Positions 5,974 to 13,039 of a DNA stretch of 16,667 nt are shown one piece after another. Below the pieces are notes generated by a model. The model saw nothing but the letters and a program-made list of their open reading frames with translations. It was not told the DNA's origin and did not search any database. Where the stretch lies: contig DASQFD010000038.1 in NCBI GenBank assembly GCA_035633255.1, forward strand, positions 1-16,667, read 5' to 3'. Each line of letters opens with the position of its first letter. Position 1 is the stretch's first letter. This DNA comes from DASQFD01 sp035633255. GTDB taxonomy: Bacteria > Actinomycetota > Actinomycetes > Actinomycetales > Dermatophilaceae. The position numbers and the translations under genes were made by a program.

Positions 5974-5987
5974 TGCAACCGTTTACA
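5974..5987. promoter_or_regulatory. LacI-family operator upstream of the sugar-ABC ATPase gene
   Basis: TGCAACCGTTTACA fits the actinobacterial LacI-family operator pattern TGNAANCGNTTNCA at every defined position, with a central CG. Outer GG/CC extend the symmetry to GGTGCAACCGTTTACACC. It lies about 78 bp before the ATPase start, so sugar-responsive repression is likely; the repressor is not encoded here. Confidence 0.7.
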
Positions 5988-6064
5988 CCCACGTGGACGG
6001 CTGCAGCACCTTTACTCCGGATCGTCCGGCACGTTCCTGCCGGTGAAGGAAAGGCAACGACGCC

Positions 6065-7171
6065 ATGGCAACTGTGAAGTTCGACGAGGCCACGCGGATC
6101 TACCCGGGCAACGACAGCCCCTCGGTCGACCACCTCAACATCGACATCGAGGACGGGGAGTTCCTCGTCCTCGTCGGGCCCTCGGGCTGCGGCAAGTCCA
6201 CCTCCCTGCGCATGCTGGCCGGCCTCGAGGAGGTCAACGGCGGCAGGATCTGGATCGGCGACCGCGACGTCACCGACCTGTCCCCCAAGGACCGCGACGT
6301 CGCCATGGTGTTCCAGAACTATGCGCTCTACCCGCACATGACCGTCGCCGACAACATGGGCTTCGCGCTCAAGATCGCCGGCGTCGACAAGGCCGAGATC
6401 CGCAAGCGCGTCGACGAGGCCGCCAAGATCCTCGACCTGGGCGACTACCTCGAGCGCAAGCCCAAGGCCCTCTCCGGTGGTCAGCGCCAGCGCGTCGCCA
6501 TGGGACGCGCCATCGTCCGCAGCCCGCAGGTCTTCCTCATGGACGAGCCGCTGTCCAACCTCGACGCCAAGCTCCGCGTCCAGACGCGCACGCAGATCGC
6601 CAGCCTGCAGCGCCGGCTCGGCGTCACGACCGTCTACGTCACCCACGACCAGGTCGAGGCGATGACGATGGGCGACCGCATCGCCCTGCTCAAGGACGGC
6701 ATCCTCCAGCAGTGCGCCACCCCGCGCGAGATGTACGGCTTCCCCTCGAACATCTTCGTCGCCGGCTTCATCGGCAGCCCGGCGATGAACCTCGTCACGG
6801 TGCCCGTCGCCGAGGAGGGCGTGAAGTTCGGCAACCACCACCTGAAGGTGGAGCGCGCGACCGTCAGCAACGCCGGCTCGCACGTCGTCGTGGGGGTGCG
6901 CCCCGAGGACGTCGAGGTGACGACCAACGCGGACGGCCTCGAGCTGACCGTGGACGTGGTCGAGGAGCTCGGCGCCGACGCCTACGTCTACGCGACCCCG
7001 AGCAACCCCGAGATCAAGCTCGAGGGCGGCGAGGACGACTCCCTCGCCAAGCCGTTCATCGCCCGGGTGGACGGCCGGCGGGTCCCCGCCAAGGGCGAGA
7101 CCATCTTCGTCTACCCCAAGGCCGAGCACATGCACGTCTTCAACACCAGCTCCGGCGAGCGGCTCACCTGA
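6065..7171 (+). CDS. msiK: Multi-sugar ABC importer ATP-binding subunit (MsiK/SugC/UgpC type)
   Basis: The 368-aa cytosolic ATPase powers ABC sugar importers. All motifs are intact: Walker A GPSGCGKST (38-46), Q-loop Gln84, signature LSGGQ (136-140), Walker B LMDEP with Asp160-Glu161, and H-loop His194. The C-terminal part (about 240-368) is the regulatory domain of the MalK/UgpC class, with VVGVRPEDVEV followed by an OB-type fold. No permease or sugar-binding gene is adjacent; this solitary setting is characteristic of MsiK, an ATPase shared by several importers in Streptomyces and relatives. GAAGGAAAGG lies upstream of ATG 6065. A LacI-type operator precedes it and a strong hairpin follows. 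The family is certain; the symbol msiK, rather than sugC or ugpC, rests on context. Confidence 0.9.
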   Translation: MATVKFDEATRIYPGNDSPSVDHLNIDIEDGEFLVLVGPSGCGKSTSLRMLAGLEEVNGGRIWIGDRDVTDLSPKDRDVAMVFQNYALYPHMTVADNMGFALKIAGVDKAEIRKRVDEAAKILDLGDYLERKPKALSGGQRQRVAMGRAIVRSPQVFLMDEPLSNLDAKLRVQTRTQIASLQRRLGVTTVYVTHDQVEAMTMGDRIALLKDGILQQCATPREMYGFPSNIFVAGFIGSPAMNLVTVPVAEEGVKFGNHHLKVERATVSNAGSHVVVGVRPEDVEVTTNADGLELTVDVVEELGADAYVYATPSNPEIKLEGGEDDSLAKPFIARVDGRRVPAKGETIFVYPKAEHMHVFNTSSGERLT

Positions 7172-7193
7172 CCGAGCGCAGCCGGCCGACCCA

Positions 7194-7237
7194 CCCCGGC
7201 CCGGGAACCGCCGCAGCGGCGGCGTCCCGGGCCGGGG
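7194..7237 (+). terminator. Large nested hairpin after the ABC ATPase gene
   Basis: CCCCGGCCCGGGA (7194-7206) pairs perfectly with TCCCGGGCCGGGG (7225-7237), and within it CCGCCG (7208-7213) pairs with CGGCGG (7217-7222). The structure starts 23 nt after the stop codon and has no T-tract. Termination or 3'-end protection is inferred. Confidence 0.65.
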
Positions 7238-7342
7238 CGCACCGCCTCCCGCGCGAGGGCGCACCCCCTCCTTCGGGACGGCGCGCCGCCTCCCGCGTCA
7301 CCGACCGGGGACGTGCAGCCCGAGGAGAGGAGAGGGTGGGCC

Positions 7343-8587
7343 GTGGCCCTCGAGATCACCGCCATCCGCCCGGACCCGGCCCTGCTCGACCTGCCCTGGC
7401 GGCTGCCGCTCGAGGACTGGCCGGAGGAGCACCTCGCCGCCTTCCCGCGCGGGATCTCCCGCCACGTCGTGCGGTTCGTGCGGCTGGCCGGCGACGTGGT
7501 GGCGGTCAAGGAGATCAAGACCGAGCTCGCCCACCGCGAGTACGAGATGCTGCGCAACCTGCGTCGCCTGGCCGAGCCCTCGGTGGAGCCGATGGGCGTG
7601 GTCAGCGGCCGGGTCGACCGGCGCGGACGCCCCCTGGACGCCTGCCTGCTCACCCGGCACCTGCGCTTCTCCCTGCCCTACCGTGCGCTGTTCAGCCAGA
7701 GCCTGCGACCGGACACCGCGACCCGCCTCGTGGACGCGCTGGCCGTGCTCCTCGTGCGCCTGCACCTGATGGGCTTCTGGTGGGGTGACGTCTCCTTGTC
7801 GAACACCCTGTTCCGCCGCGACGCCGGCGCCTACGCGGCATACCTCGTCGACGCGGAGACGGGCGAGCTCCTCCCCGCGCTCACCCGGGGGCAGCGCGAG
7901 CACGACCTGGACATCGCCATGGTCAACATCGCCGGCGAGCTCATGGACCTGCAGGCCGGCGGCTTCCTCGACGAGCAGGCGGACGTCGTCGGCTTCGCCC
8001 GCCGCATCGTCACCCGCTACGGCGACCTGTGGCGCGAGCTGACCGCCACCGAGGAGTTCGACACCGGCGAGCGGTGGCGCGTCGACGAGCGGATCCGCCG
8101 GCTGAACGCCCTCGGCTTCGACGTCGACGAGCTCGCGATCAGCACCGACATCGACGGCAGCCGGATCGTCATCCAGCCCAAGGTGGTCGACGCCGGGCAC
8201 CACTCGCGGCGGCTGCTGCGCCTCACCGGCCTGGACGTCGAGGAGAACCAGGCGCAGCGGCTGCTCAACGACCTCGACTCCTACCGCGCCGCGCTGCAGC
8301 GGCAGAACGACGACGAGGCGCTCGTCGCCCACGACTGGCTCTCCCGGGTCTACGAGCCGGTGACCCGGCGTGTCCCCGCGGCGCTCACCGGCAAGCTCGA
8401 GCCGGCCGAGCTGTTCCACGAGGTGCTCGAGCACCGGTGGTACCTCGCCGAGCACGCCCACCGTGACGTCTCCATCGAGGACGCCATGGAGGACTACCTC
8501 CGCTCGGTGCTGCCGAGCAAGCCGGACGAGGCCTCCGTCGTCGGCGTCGACACCGTCGAGATGCCCGTGGTCGCGTTCGACCACTGA
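7343..8587 (+). CDS. DUF4032 protein with Kdo/WaaP-like kinase fold
   Basis: The 414-aa protein has no assigned function but matches the actinobacterial DUF4032 type. The N-terminal half resembles the lipopolysaccharide/Kdo kinase fold: VAVKEI supplies a candidate ATP-binding Lys56, Glu66 may pair with it, WGDVSLSN (147-154) looks like a catalytic loop with Asp149 and Asn154, and LVDAET gives a DFG-like Asp170. This suggests an active phosphotransferase, substrate unknown. The C-terminal half (about 210-400) is DUF4032 proper, acidic and probably helical, without signal peptide or membrane helix. I choose GTG 7343 because a GGAGAGGAGAGG tract lies immediately upstream; GTG 7313 would place that Shine-Dalgarno inside the gene. 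Confidence 0.82.
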   Translation: MALEITAIRPDPALLDLPWRLPLEDWPEEHLAAFPRGISRHVVRFVRLAGDVVAVKEIKTELAHREYEMLRNLRRLAEPSVEPMGVVSGRVDRRGRPLDACLLTRHLRFSLPYRALFSQSLRPDTATRLVDALAVLLVRLHLMGFWWGDVSLSNTLFRRDAGAYAAYLVDAETGELLPALTRGQREHDLDIAMVNIAGELMDLQAGGFLDEQADVVGFARRIVTRYGDLWRELTATEEFDTGERWRVDERIRRLNALGFDVDELAISTDIDGSRIVIQPKVVDAGHHSRRLLRLTGLDVEENQAQRLLNDLDSYRAALQRQNDDEALVAHDWLSRVYEPVTRRVPAALTGKLEPAELFHEVLEHRWYLAEHAHRDVSIEDAMEDYLRSVLPSKPDEASVVGVDTVEMPVVAFDH

Positions 8588-8667
8588 GCCCGGCCCCGAG
8601 CCCGGGCCCGGGCGGCCGCGACGGCGGGCGCGGCGCGGCGCGCGCGACGAGCCACCTGCCACGGTCG

Positions 8668-8685
8668 TAGGGTGAAACGTCACCC
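8668..8685 (+). promoter_or_regulatory. Dyad overlapping a possible -10 before the RDD gene
   Basis: GGGTGA-AACG-TCACCC (8670-8685) is a perfect 6-bp inverted repeat 18 bp before the RDD start. It overlaps TAGGGT (8668-8673), a possible -10. It could be an operator or, if transcribed, a small hairpin near the ribosome-binding site. No matching regulator is recognised. Confidence 0.4.
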
Positions 8686-8703
8686 GAGCAGGAAGCCAGG
8701 ACC

Positions 8704-9549
8704 ATGACCGAGCAGCCCCAGCAGCCCTCCGACGGCCCCGTGCGCCCGCCCGGCCCGTCCGCGTCGCCGCCACCGGAGGGGACGCCGGTGCCGCCGGTGC
8801 CGCCGGGAGCGCAGGGCGGGTATGCCGGTCCGCCGCCTCCGCCGGCATCCGGTCAGCCACCGGCATCCGGTCAGCCGCCGGCATCCGGTCAGCCGCCGGC
8901 ATCCGGTGCGCCGCCGGCATCCGGGCAGGCACCGGCATACGGGCAGGCACCGGCATACGGGCAGCCGCCGGCCTACGGGCAGGCAGGGGCTTATCCGCCC
9001 CCGCCGCCGGTCATGGGCGACCCCGCGCCGGGCACGCTGCCCTACGTGGAGCGGCACTTCGGGCCGGTCGCGAACTTCGGCCCGCGCGCCTACGCGTACG
9101 TCATCGACGCCCTGCTGCCGCTGCTGGGGCTGGTGCCGTTCCTCATCGGGCTCATCGTCCTGATCCCCAGCCTGCCGAACGAGGTGAGCGGCTACGACGT
9201 CAACGGCAACGAGATCCTCACCGGCGGCTCGACCGAGGGCATCGTGACCGGTGGGCTGCTGATGGCGCTCGGCGGGCTTCTCTCCCTCGGCCTGTGGGTG
9301 TGGAACCGGATCCTCCGGATGGGCCGCACCGGCCAGAGCGTCGGCAAGAAGGTCGCGGGCCTGAAGCTGGTCAACGCGACGACCGGGGAGCCGATCGGCG
9401 CGGGCTGGTCGTTCCTGCGGGAGCTGGTCTACAGCGTGGTGAACCAGGTGCTCTACCTCGGGTTCCTCTGGATGCTGTGGGACCCGAACCGGCAGACGCT
9501 CGGCGACCTGGCCGTGAAGTCAAGCGTCATCCACGTCCCGAAGAGCTGA
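8704..9549 (+). CDS. RDD family membrane protein with Pro-rich repetitive N-terminus
   Basis: The 281-aa protein has a cytosolic-looking, disordered head of about 105 residues rich in Pro, Gly, Ala, Ser, Gln and Tyr, then an RDD domain (about 118-275). Three hydrophobic segments are clear: near 125-155, 180-200 and 240-260. The domain starts with RAYAYVIDALL, containing the Arg and Asp of the family name, and has the conserved TGQSVGKKVAGLKLV loop and final QTLGDLAVKSSV. RDD proteins are poorly understood; transport or stress roles have been proposed for some. Residues about 46-93 are encoded by eight 18-bp tandem repeats. CAGGAA lies about 9 nt before ATG 8704. It converges with the DUF2752 gene, with 25 bp between stops. 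Confidence 0.9.
   Translation: MTEQPQQPSDGPVRPPGPSASPPPEGTPVPPVPPGAQGGYAGPPPPPASGQPPASGQPPASGQPPASGAPPASGQAPAYGQAPAYGQPPAYGQAGAYPPPPPVMGDPAPGTLPYVERHFGPVANFGPRAYAYVIDALLPLLGLVPFLIGLIVLIPSLPNEVSGYDVNGNEILTGGSTEGIVTGGLLMALGGLLSLGLWVWNRILRMGRTGQSVGKKVAGLKLVNATTGEPIGAGWSFLRELVYSVVNQVLYLGFLWMLWDPNRQTLGDLAVKSSVIHVPKS
8839..8982 (+). repeat. 18-bp tandem repeat, eight copies, in the RDD gene
   Basis: Eight in-frame units (8839-8856 to 8965-8982) encode PPASGQ, drifting to APAYGQ and PPAYGQ towards the 3' end. The Ser-to-Tyr shift follows a change from GCATCC to GCATAC, which also creates two GGCATAC heptamers (8934-8940, 8952-8958). Confidence 0.92.
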
Positions 9550-9583
9550 GCGTCAGGCCGGGAGGAGCCGAGCGTCAGGCCGG
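9548..9583. repeat. 14-bp direct repeat between the convergent RDD and DUF2752 genes
   Basis: GAGCGTCAGGCCGG occurs at 9548-9561 and 9570-9583. The first copy starts within the RDD stop codon; the second contains the DUF2752 stop (TCA on plus, 9575-9577). It looks like a small local duplication. Confidence 0.75.
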
Positions 9584-10018
9584 TGAGAGCCAGGTCCACC
9601 CGGGGAGGTTGCGGGCCACGGTGAACGCGACGACGCCGACGAACGCCGCATAGGGCAGCCACGGCGGCGGGTCCCAGCGCCACGCGACGCCGCGCCAGCG
9701 GGCCGCCAGCCACCAGGTCAGGCCGGCCAGCAGCAGCAGCCACACCGGCAGGGCGATCGGGTTGTGACCCATCGCCCCGGCCACGTCGCCGTGCAGCAGG
9801 TCGTGGGTCGCGCGGAGCATCCCGCACCCCGGGCAGTAGATCCCGGTGAGCGCGAAGGTGGGGCACAGCGGGTAGTGGCCCGGACGGCTGGGGTCCACCC
9901 GGGCGAGGTACGTCGCACCGAGCGCCAGGGCCCCGGTCGTCGCGACCGGCGGCACGAGGCGGCGCCACCGCCCCCCCAGCCGGGAGGCGGGCGCCGTCTC
10001 GTGCCGCGTGGTCGTCAC
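9575..10018 (-). CDS. DUF2752 small membrane protein
   Basis: The 147-aa protein of unknown function has the DUF2752 signature around residues 50-90: CPTFALTGIYCPGCG with three cysteines, followed by RATHDLLHGDVAGAMGHNP. Hydrophobic segments near 22-40, 90-107 and 120-137 are likely membrane helices. The clustered cysteines could bind metal or form disulfides, but nothing here shows it. The GTG start at 10018 lies one nucleotide after the DUF4190 stop codon, and no strong Shine-Dalgarno is visible, so translation is probably coupled. The two likely form one operon. Confidence 0.85.
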   Translation of the reverse strand: MTTTRHETAPASRLGGRWRRLVPPVATTGALALGATYLARVDPSRPGHYPLCPTFALTGIYCPGCGMLRATHDLLHGDVAGAMGHNPIALPVWLLLLAGLTWWLAARWRGVAWRWDPPPWLPYAAFVGVVAFTVARNLPGWTWLSPA

Positions 10019-10019
10019 C

Positions 10020-10403
10020 TCACATGCTGCTCGTGGCCGAGTCGCCGCTGATGACGGCGAGGCCGCCGAGGAAGACCACCCAGATGATCGAGAGCACGAG
10101 GAGCACCGTGCCGATGATCCCGAGGATGCGCCCGATCTGGACGAGCTGCCGGTTGCCGTAGCGGCCGGGCTGGGCGTCGATCTCCTGCAGCGCCTTGTTG
10201 CCCATGACGAAGGCGGCGATGCCGAGCGGCGAGCAGCACACCAGCGAGAGCACGCCCAGGATGAGGATCGTCATCCCCTTGGGGTGGTCGACGGGGCCGC
10301 CGCCCATCGGGACCGGCGGGGGGGCACCGTACCCACCACCGGGTGGCAGGGCGCCGCCGCCACCACCGGGCGGCGGGGGCGGGGGCGGGGGGTACTCGGT
10401 CAT
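10020..10403 (-). CDS. DUF4190 membrane protein with Pro/Gly-rich N-terminus
   Basis: The 127-aa protein has about 40 residues of Pro/Gly low complexity, then two membrane helices (about 44-68 and 92-118) linked by a loop with GNKALQEIDAQPGRYGNR, a DUF4190-type pattern. Two adjacent cysteines lie in the first helix (LVCCSP). Function is unknown. AGGAGAGGG lies 6 nt upstream of ATG 10403, an unusually strong ribosome-binding site. The gene runs into the DUF2752 gene with a 1-nt gap. Its proline-rich head plus short membrane core resembles the layout of the convergent RDD protein, though the domains differ. Confidence 0.85.
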   Translation of the reverse strand: MTEYPPPPPPPPGGGGGALPPGGGYGAPPPVPMGGGPVDHPKGMTILILGVLSLVCCSPLGIAAFVMGNKALQEIDAQPGRYGNRQLVQIGRILGIIGTVLLVLSIIWVVFLGGLAVISGDSATSSM

Positions 10404-10444
10404 GTGGTCCCTCTCCTGACGTCACCGGTGGGACGTGTCCCCAC

Positions 10445-10465
10445 CGCGTCGGGCCTCCCGACGCG
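10445..10465 (-). terminator. Hairpin terminator downstream of rlmB
   Basis: CGCGTCGGG (10445-10453) and CCCGACGCG (10457-10465) form a perfect 9-bp stem with a 3-nt loop, about 70 nt past the rlmB stop and before the DUF4190 start. No T-tract is present. Confidence 0.55.
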
Positions 10466-10535
10466 CCGAATCCTCGCACACGCCCCGCTTCTCGCACCCG
10501 ACGATCGACGCCGGGTCAGCCGCGTCGCCGCGGTG

Positions 10536-11507
10536 TCACCCGCGCCGGCGGCGGGCCACCTCGTAGAGCGCGACGCCGGCGGCGATCCCGGCGTTGAGGG
10601 ACTCCACGGAGCTGCTCATCGGCACGGACACGATCTGGTCACAGGTCTCGCGGACCAGGCGCGAGAGCCCCTTGCCCTCCGACCCCACGACGAGGACGAG
10701 CGGCTCGCCGGCGAGCTCGAGGTCGGGCAGCTCGACGTCACCGTCCATGTCCAGACCCACGACGAAGAAGCCCGCCGAGCGGAAGTCCTCGAGCGCGCGG
10801 GTGAGGTTGGTCGCCTGCGCGACGGGCACCCGCGCGGCGGCGCCGGCCGAGCTCTTCCACGCGCTGGCGGTCATGCCCACCGAGCGCCGTGCCGGCACGA
10901 CGACCCCGTGCCCGCCGAACGCCGCGACCGAGCGGAGCACCGCGCCGAGGTTGCGCGGGTCGGTGATCCCGTCCAGCGCGACCAGGAGCGGGATGCCCGG
11001 CGCCTCGGGGTCGAGCAGGTCGCGCGGGTGGGCGTAGGTGTAGGGCGGCACCTGGAGCGCGAGCCCCTGGTGCACCGCCCCGTCGGTGATCCGGTCCAGC
11101 TCGCCCCGCGGCGTCTCCAGGACCGGTATGCCGCGCTGCGCGGCGATCTTGAGCGCCTCCTTGACGCGGTCGTCGGCGTCGACCCGGCCGGCGACGTACA
11201 TCGTCGTCACCGGCACCTCGGCCCGCAGCGCCTCGACGACGGCGTTGCGCCCCGCCACCACCTCGCTCGACGGCCGTCCTGACCGGGAGCCCGCTCCGGA
11301 CCGGTTGCCCGCTCCCGACCGGGAGCCCGGTCCGGGCCGGGAGCCGGACCCGCCCGGGTGCGCCTTGTGGTGCGGGCGGTCGGCGGCCTTCGGGGTCGGG
11401 CCCTTCCCGTCCAGGCTGCGCCGGCGCTGGCCCCCCGAGCCGACCGTCGGACCCTTCTTGCTCCCGCTCTTGCGCACGGCGCCGCGGCGCTGTGAGTTCC
11501 CGGCCAT
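10536..11507 (-). CDS. rlmB: 23S rRNA (guanosine-2'-O)-methyltransferase, TrmH/SpoU family
   Basis: The 323-aa SPOUT enzyme should methylate the 2'-O of G2251 in 23S rRNA using S-adenosylmethionine. Residues 82-155 form the substrate-binding domain (VVAGRNAVVEAL start). The trefoil-knot domain has motif 1 LDGITDPRNLGAVLRS (178-193, Asn186, Arg192), motif 2 VVGSEGKGL (273-281, Glu277) and motif 3 VPMSSSVESLNAGIAA (295-310, Asn305). About 80 basic, Gly/Ser/Arg-rich residues precede the fold, a head absent from E. coli RlmB. ATG 11507 is chosen: AAGGGGG lies upstream inside the end of cysS and the codon follows the cysS stop after one nucleotide, indicating coupled translation. The cysS-rlmB order is common in actinobacteria. 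Confidence 0.93.
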   Translation of the reverse strand: MAGNSQRRGAVRKSGSKKGPTVGSGGQRRRSLDGKGPTPKAADRPHHKAHPGGSGSRPGPGSRSGAGNRSGAGSRSGRPSSEVVAGRNAVVEALRAEVPVTTMYVAGRVDADDRVKEALKIAAQRGIPVLETPRGELDRITDGAVHQGLALQVPPYTYAHPRDLLDPEAPGIPLLVALDGITDPRNLGAVLRSVAAFGGHGVVVPARRSVGMTASAWKSSAGAAARVPVAQATNLTRALEDFRSAGFFVVGLDMDGDVELPDLELAGEPLVLVVGSEGKGLSRLVRETCDQIVSVPMSSSVESLNAGIAAGVALYEVARRRRG

Positions 11508-11508
11508 G

Positions 11509-12942
11509 TCAGGCCCCCTTCGTCCGGGTGAGGCTCCACCGGGCACCTGCCGGCGTGTCCTCGAGGGCGACGCCGGCGGCCGCCAGCTGGTCGCGGATCG
11601 CGTCGGCGGTCGCGTAGTCGCGACCGCCCCGGGCCGCGGCGCGCGCGGAGATCCGGTCGCGCACGAGCGCGTCGAGGGCGGCCAGCGCCTCCGCCGCGCC
11701 GGAGTCGCCGTGCCCCCACACCGGGTCGAGCGGGTTGACGCCGAGCACGTCGGTCATGGCCACCACCGTGCGGGCCAGGCCGGTCGCGTCGCGGGTGTCG
11801 CCGTCGTCCAGGGCGGTGTTGCCGCGTCGGACCAGCTCGTGGACGACGGCGAGCGCCCCGGACACCCCGAGGTCGTCGTCCATCGCCGCCACGAAGTCCG
11901 CCGGCAGCTCCTCGTCCCCGCTCGGCACCGCGGTCGAGGTGCCGGGCAGCGCCCGGCGCAGGAACCCCTCGACCCGCTCGACGGCCGCGGCGGCCTCCTC
12001 GATCGACCCCGGGTGCCACTCGATCGTCGAGCGGTAGTGCGCGGCGGTGAGGTAGTAGCGCACCGCGAGCGGCCGGTGCCGGTGGGTGACCTCGCTGACC
12101 CGCAGCGAGTTGCCGAGCGACTTGCTCATCTTCTCCCCGCCGGTGGTCACCCACGCGTTGTGCAGCCAGTAGCGGGCGAAGCCGAGCCCGGCGGCCCGGG
12201 ACTGCGCCTGCTCGTTCTCGTGGTGGGGGAAGCGCAGGTCGACGCCCCCGCCGTGGATGTCGAAGGTGTCGCCGAGGTACCGGCGCGCCATCGCCGAGCA
12301 CTCCAGGTGCCACCCGGGCCGCCCCAGCCCGAACGGCGTCGGCCAGGCCGCCGTGGGCGGCTCGCCCGCCTTGTGACCCTTCCACAGCGCGAAGTCCCGC
12401 GGGTCGCGCTTCCCCCGTGGGTCCGCGTCCTCGGCGGGGGCCAGGTCCTCGAGGCGCTGCCGGGTCAGCTCGCCGTAGGCCGGCCAGGACCGCACGTCGA
12501 AGTACACGTCACCGCTGCCGTCGGGGGCGGCATACGCATGGCCCTTCTCCACGAGGGTCTCCATGAGCGTGACCATCTCGGGGACGTGACCGGTGGCGCG
12601 CGGCTCGTAGGTGGGTGGCAGGACGCCCAGCGCGGCGAGCGCGGCCGCGGTCTCCGTCTCGTTGCGGTAGGAGATGGCGTACCAGGGCTCGCCCTCCTCG
12701 GCGGCGCGCGCGAGGATCTTGTCGTCGATGTCGGTGACGTTGCGGATGAGCGTGACGTCGTAGCCGTGGCCACGGACCAGCCAGCGGCGCAGCACGTCGA
12801 AGGCGACGGCGAAGCGGACGTGGCCGAGGTGCGGGGGCGCCTGGGTGGTCAGGCCGCAGATGTAGATACCGACCCGGCCCGGCTCGACGGGGACGAAGTC
12901 GCGCAGGCCGCGCGCCATGGAGTCGAAGAGTCGCAGGGTCAC
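11509..12942 (-). CDS. cysS: Cysteine--tRNA ligase
   Basis: The 477-aa class I synthetase charges tRNA-Cys. The HIGH motif appears as HLGH (38-41) and the KMSKS loop is exact (271-275). Zinc ligands are all in place: Cys29, Cys215, His240 and Glu244, at the spacing of the E. coli enzyme. The stretch CGLTTQ replaces the more familiar CGPT just after Cys29, a small departure. Length is normal. The C-terminal domain from about 345 is the DALR-type helical bundle. The GTG start at 12942 has no Shine-Dalgarno but TAACCT lies 6 nt upstream, fitting a leaderless promoter and independence from the hydrolase gene 97 bp upstream. rlmB follows with one nucleotide between genes. Confidence 0.95.
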   Translation of the reverse strand: MTLRLFDSMARGLRDFVPVEPGRVGIYICGLTTQAPPHLGHVRFAVAFDVLRRWLVRGHGYDVTLIRNVTDIDDKILARAAEEGEPWYAISYRNETETAAALAALGVLPPTYEPRATGHVPEMVTLMETLVEKGHAYAAPDGSGDVYFDVRSWPAYGELTRQRLEDLAPAEDADPRGKRDPRDFALWKGHKAGEPPTAAWPTPFGLGRPGWHLECSAMARRYLGDTFDIHGGGVDLRFPHHENEQAQSRAAGLGFARYWLHNAWVTTGGEKMSKSLGNSLRVSEVTHRHRPLAVRYYLTAAHYRSTIEWHPGSIEEAAAAVERVEGFLRRALPGTSTAVPSGDEELPADFVAAMDDDLGVSGALAVVHELVRRGNTALDDGDTRDATGLARTVVAMTDVLGVNPLDPVWGHGDSGAAEALAALDALVRDRISARAAARGGRDYATADAIRDQLAAAGVALEDTPAGARWSLTRTKGA

Positions 12943-12948
12943 CGGGCA

Positions 12949-12954
12949 AGGTTA
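12949..12954 (-). promoter_or_regulatory. Leaderless -10 hexamer for cysS
   Basis: TAACCT on the minus strand lies 6 nt before the GTG start of cysS; no ribosome-binding site is seen. No clear -35 is visible 17 bp upstream. Confidence 0.4.
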
Positions 12955-13039
12955 CCGGCGGCGGACGGACCGTCCCGCACGTCGCGGTGGCCCTCCACCT
13001 CCCGCGCGCGGACGACGACCTGCCCGCGGATCGCGGCGG

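Noticed and set aside
5988..6064. A sigma-A promoter for the sugar-ABC ATPase gene
   Set aside because: TTTACA and TTTACT stretches near the operator were tried, but no pair gives both a TANNNT -10 and a 16-19 bp spacing, so none is annotated.
7298..8956. Minus-strand open frame opposite the DUF4032 and RDD genes
   Set aside because: Its end repeats MPAADR-type units from the antisense of the RDD 18-bp repeat, and the rest shows no fold signature; the plus-strand genes explain the coding.
8839..8982. Regular repeat array as a possible CRISPR
   Set aside because: Units are contiguous 18-mers without spacers, in frame inside a membrane-protein gene, and no cas genes are present.
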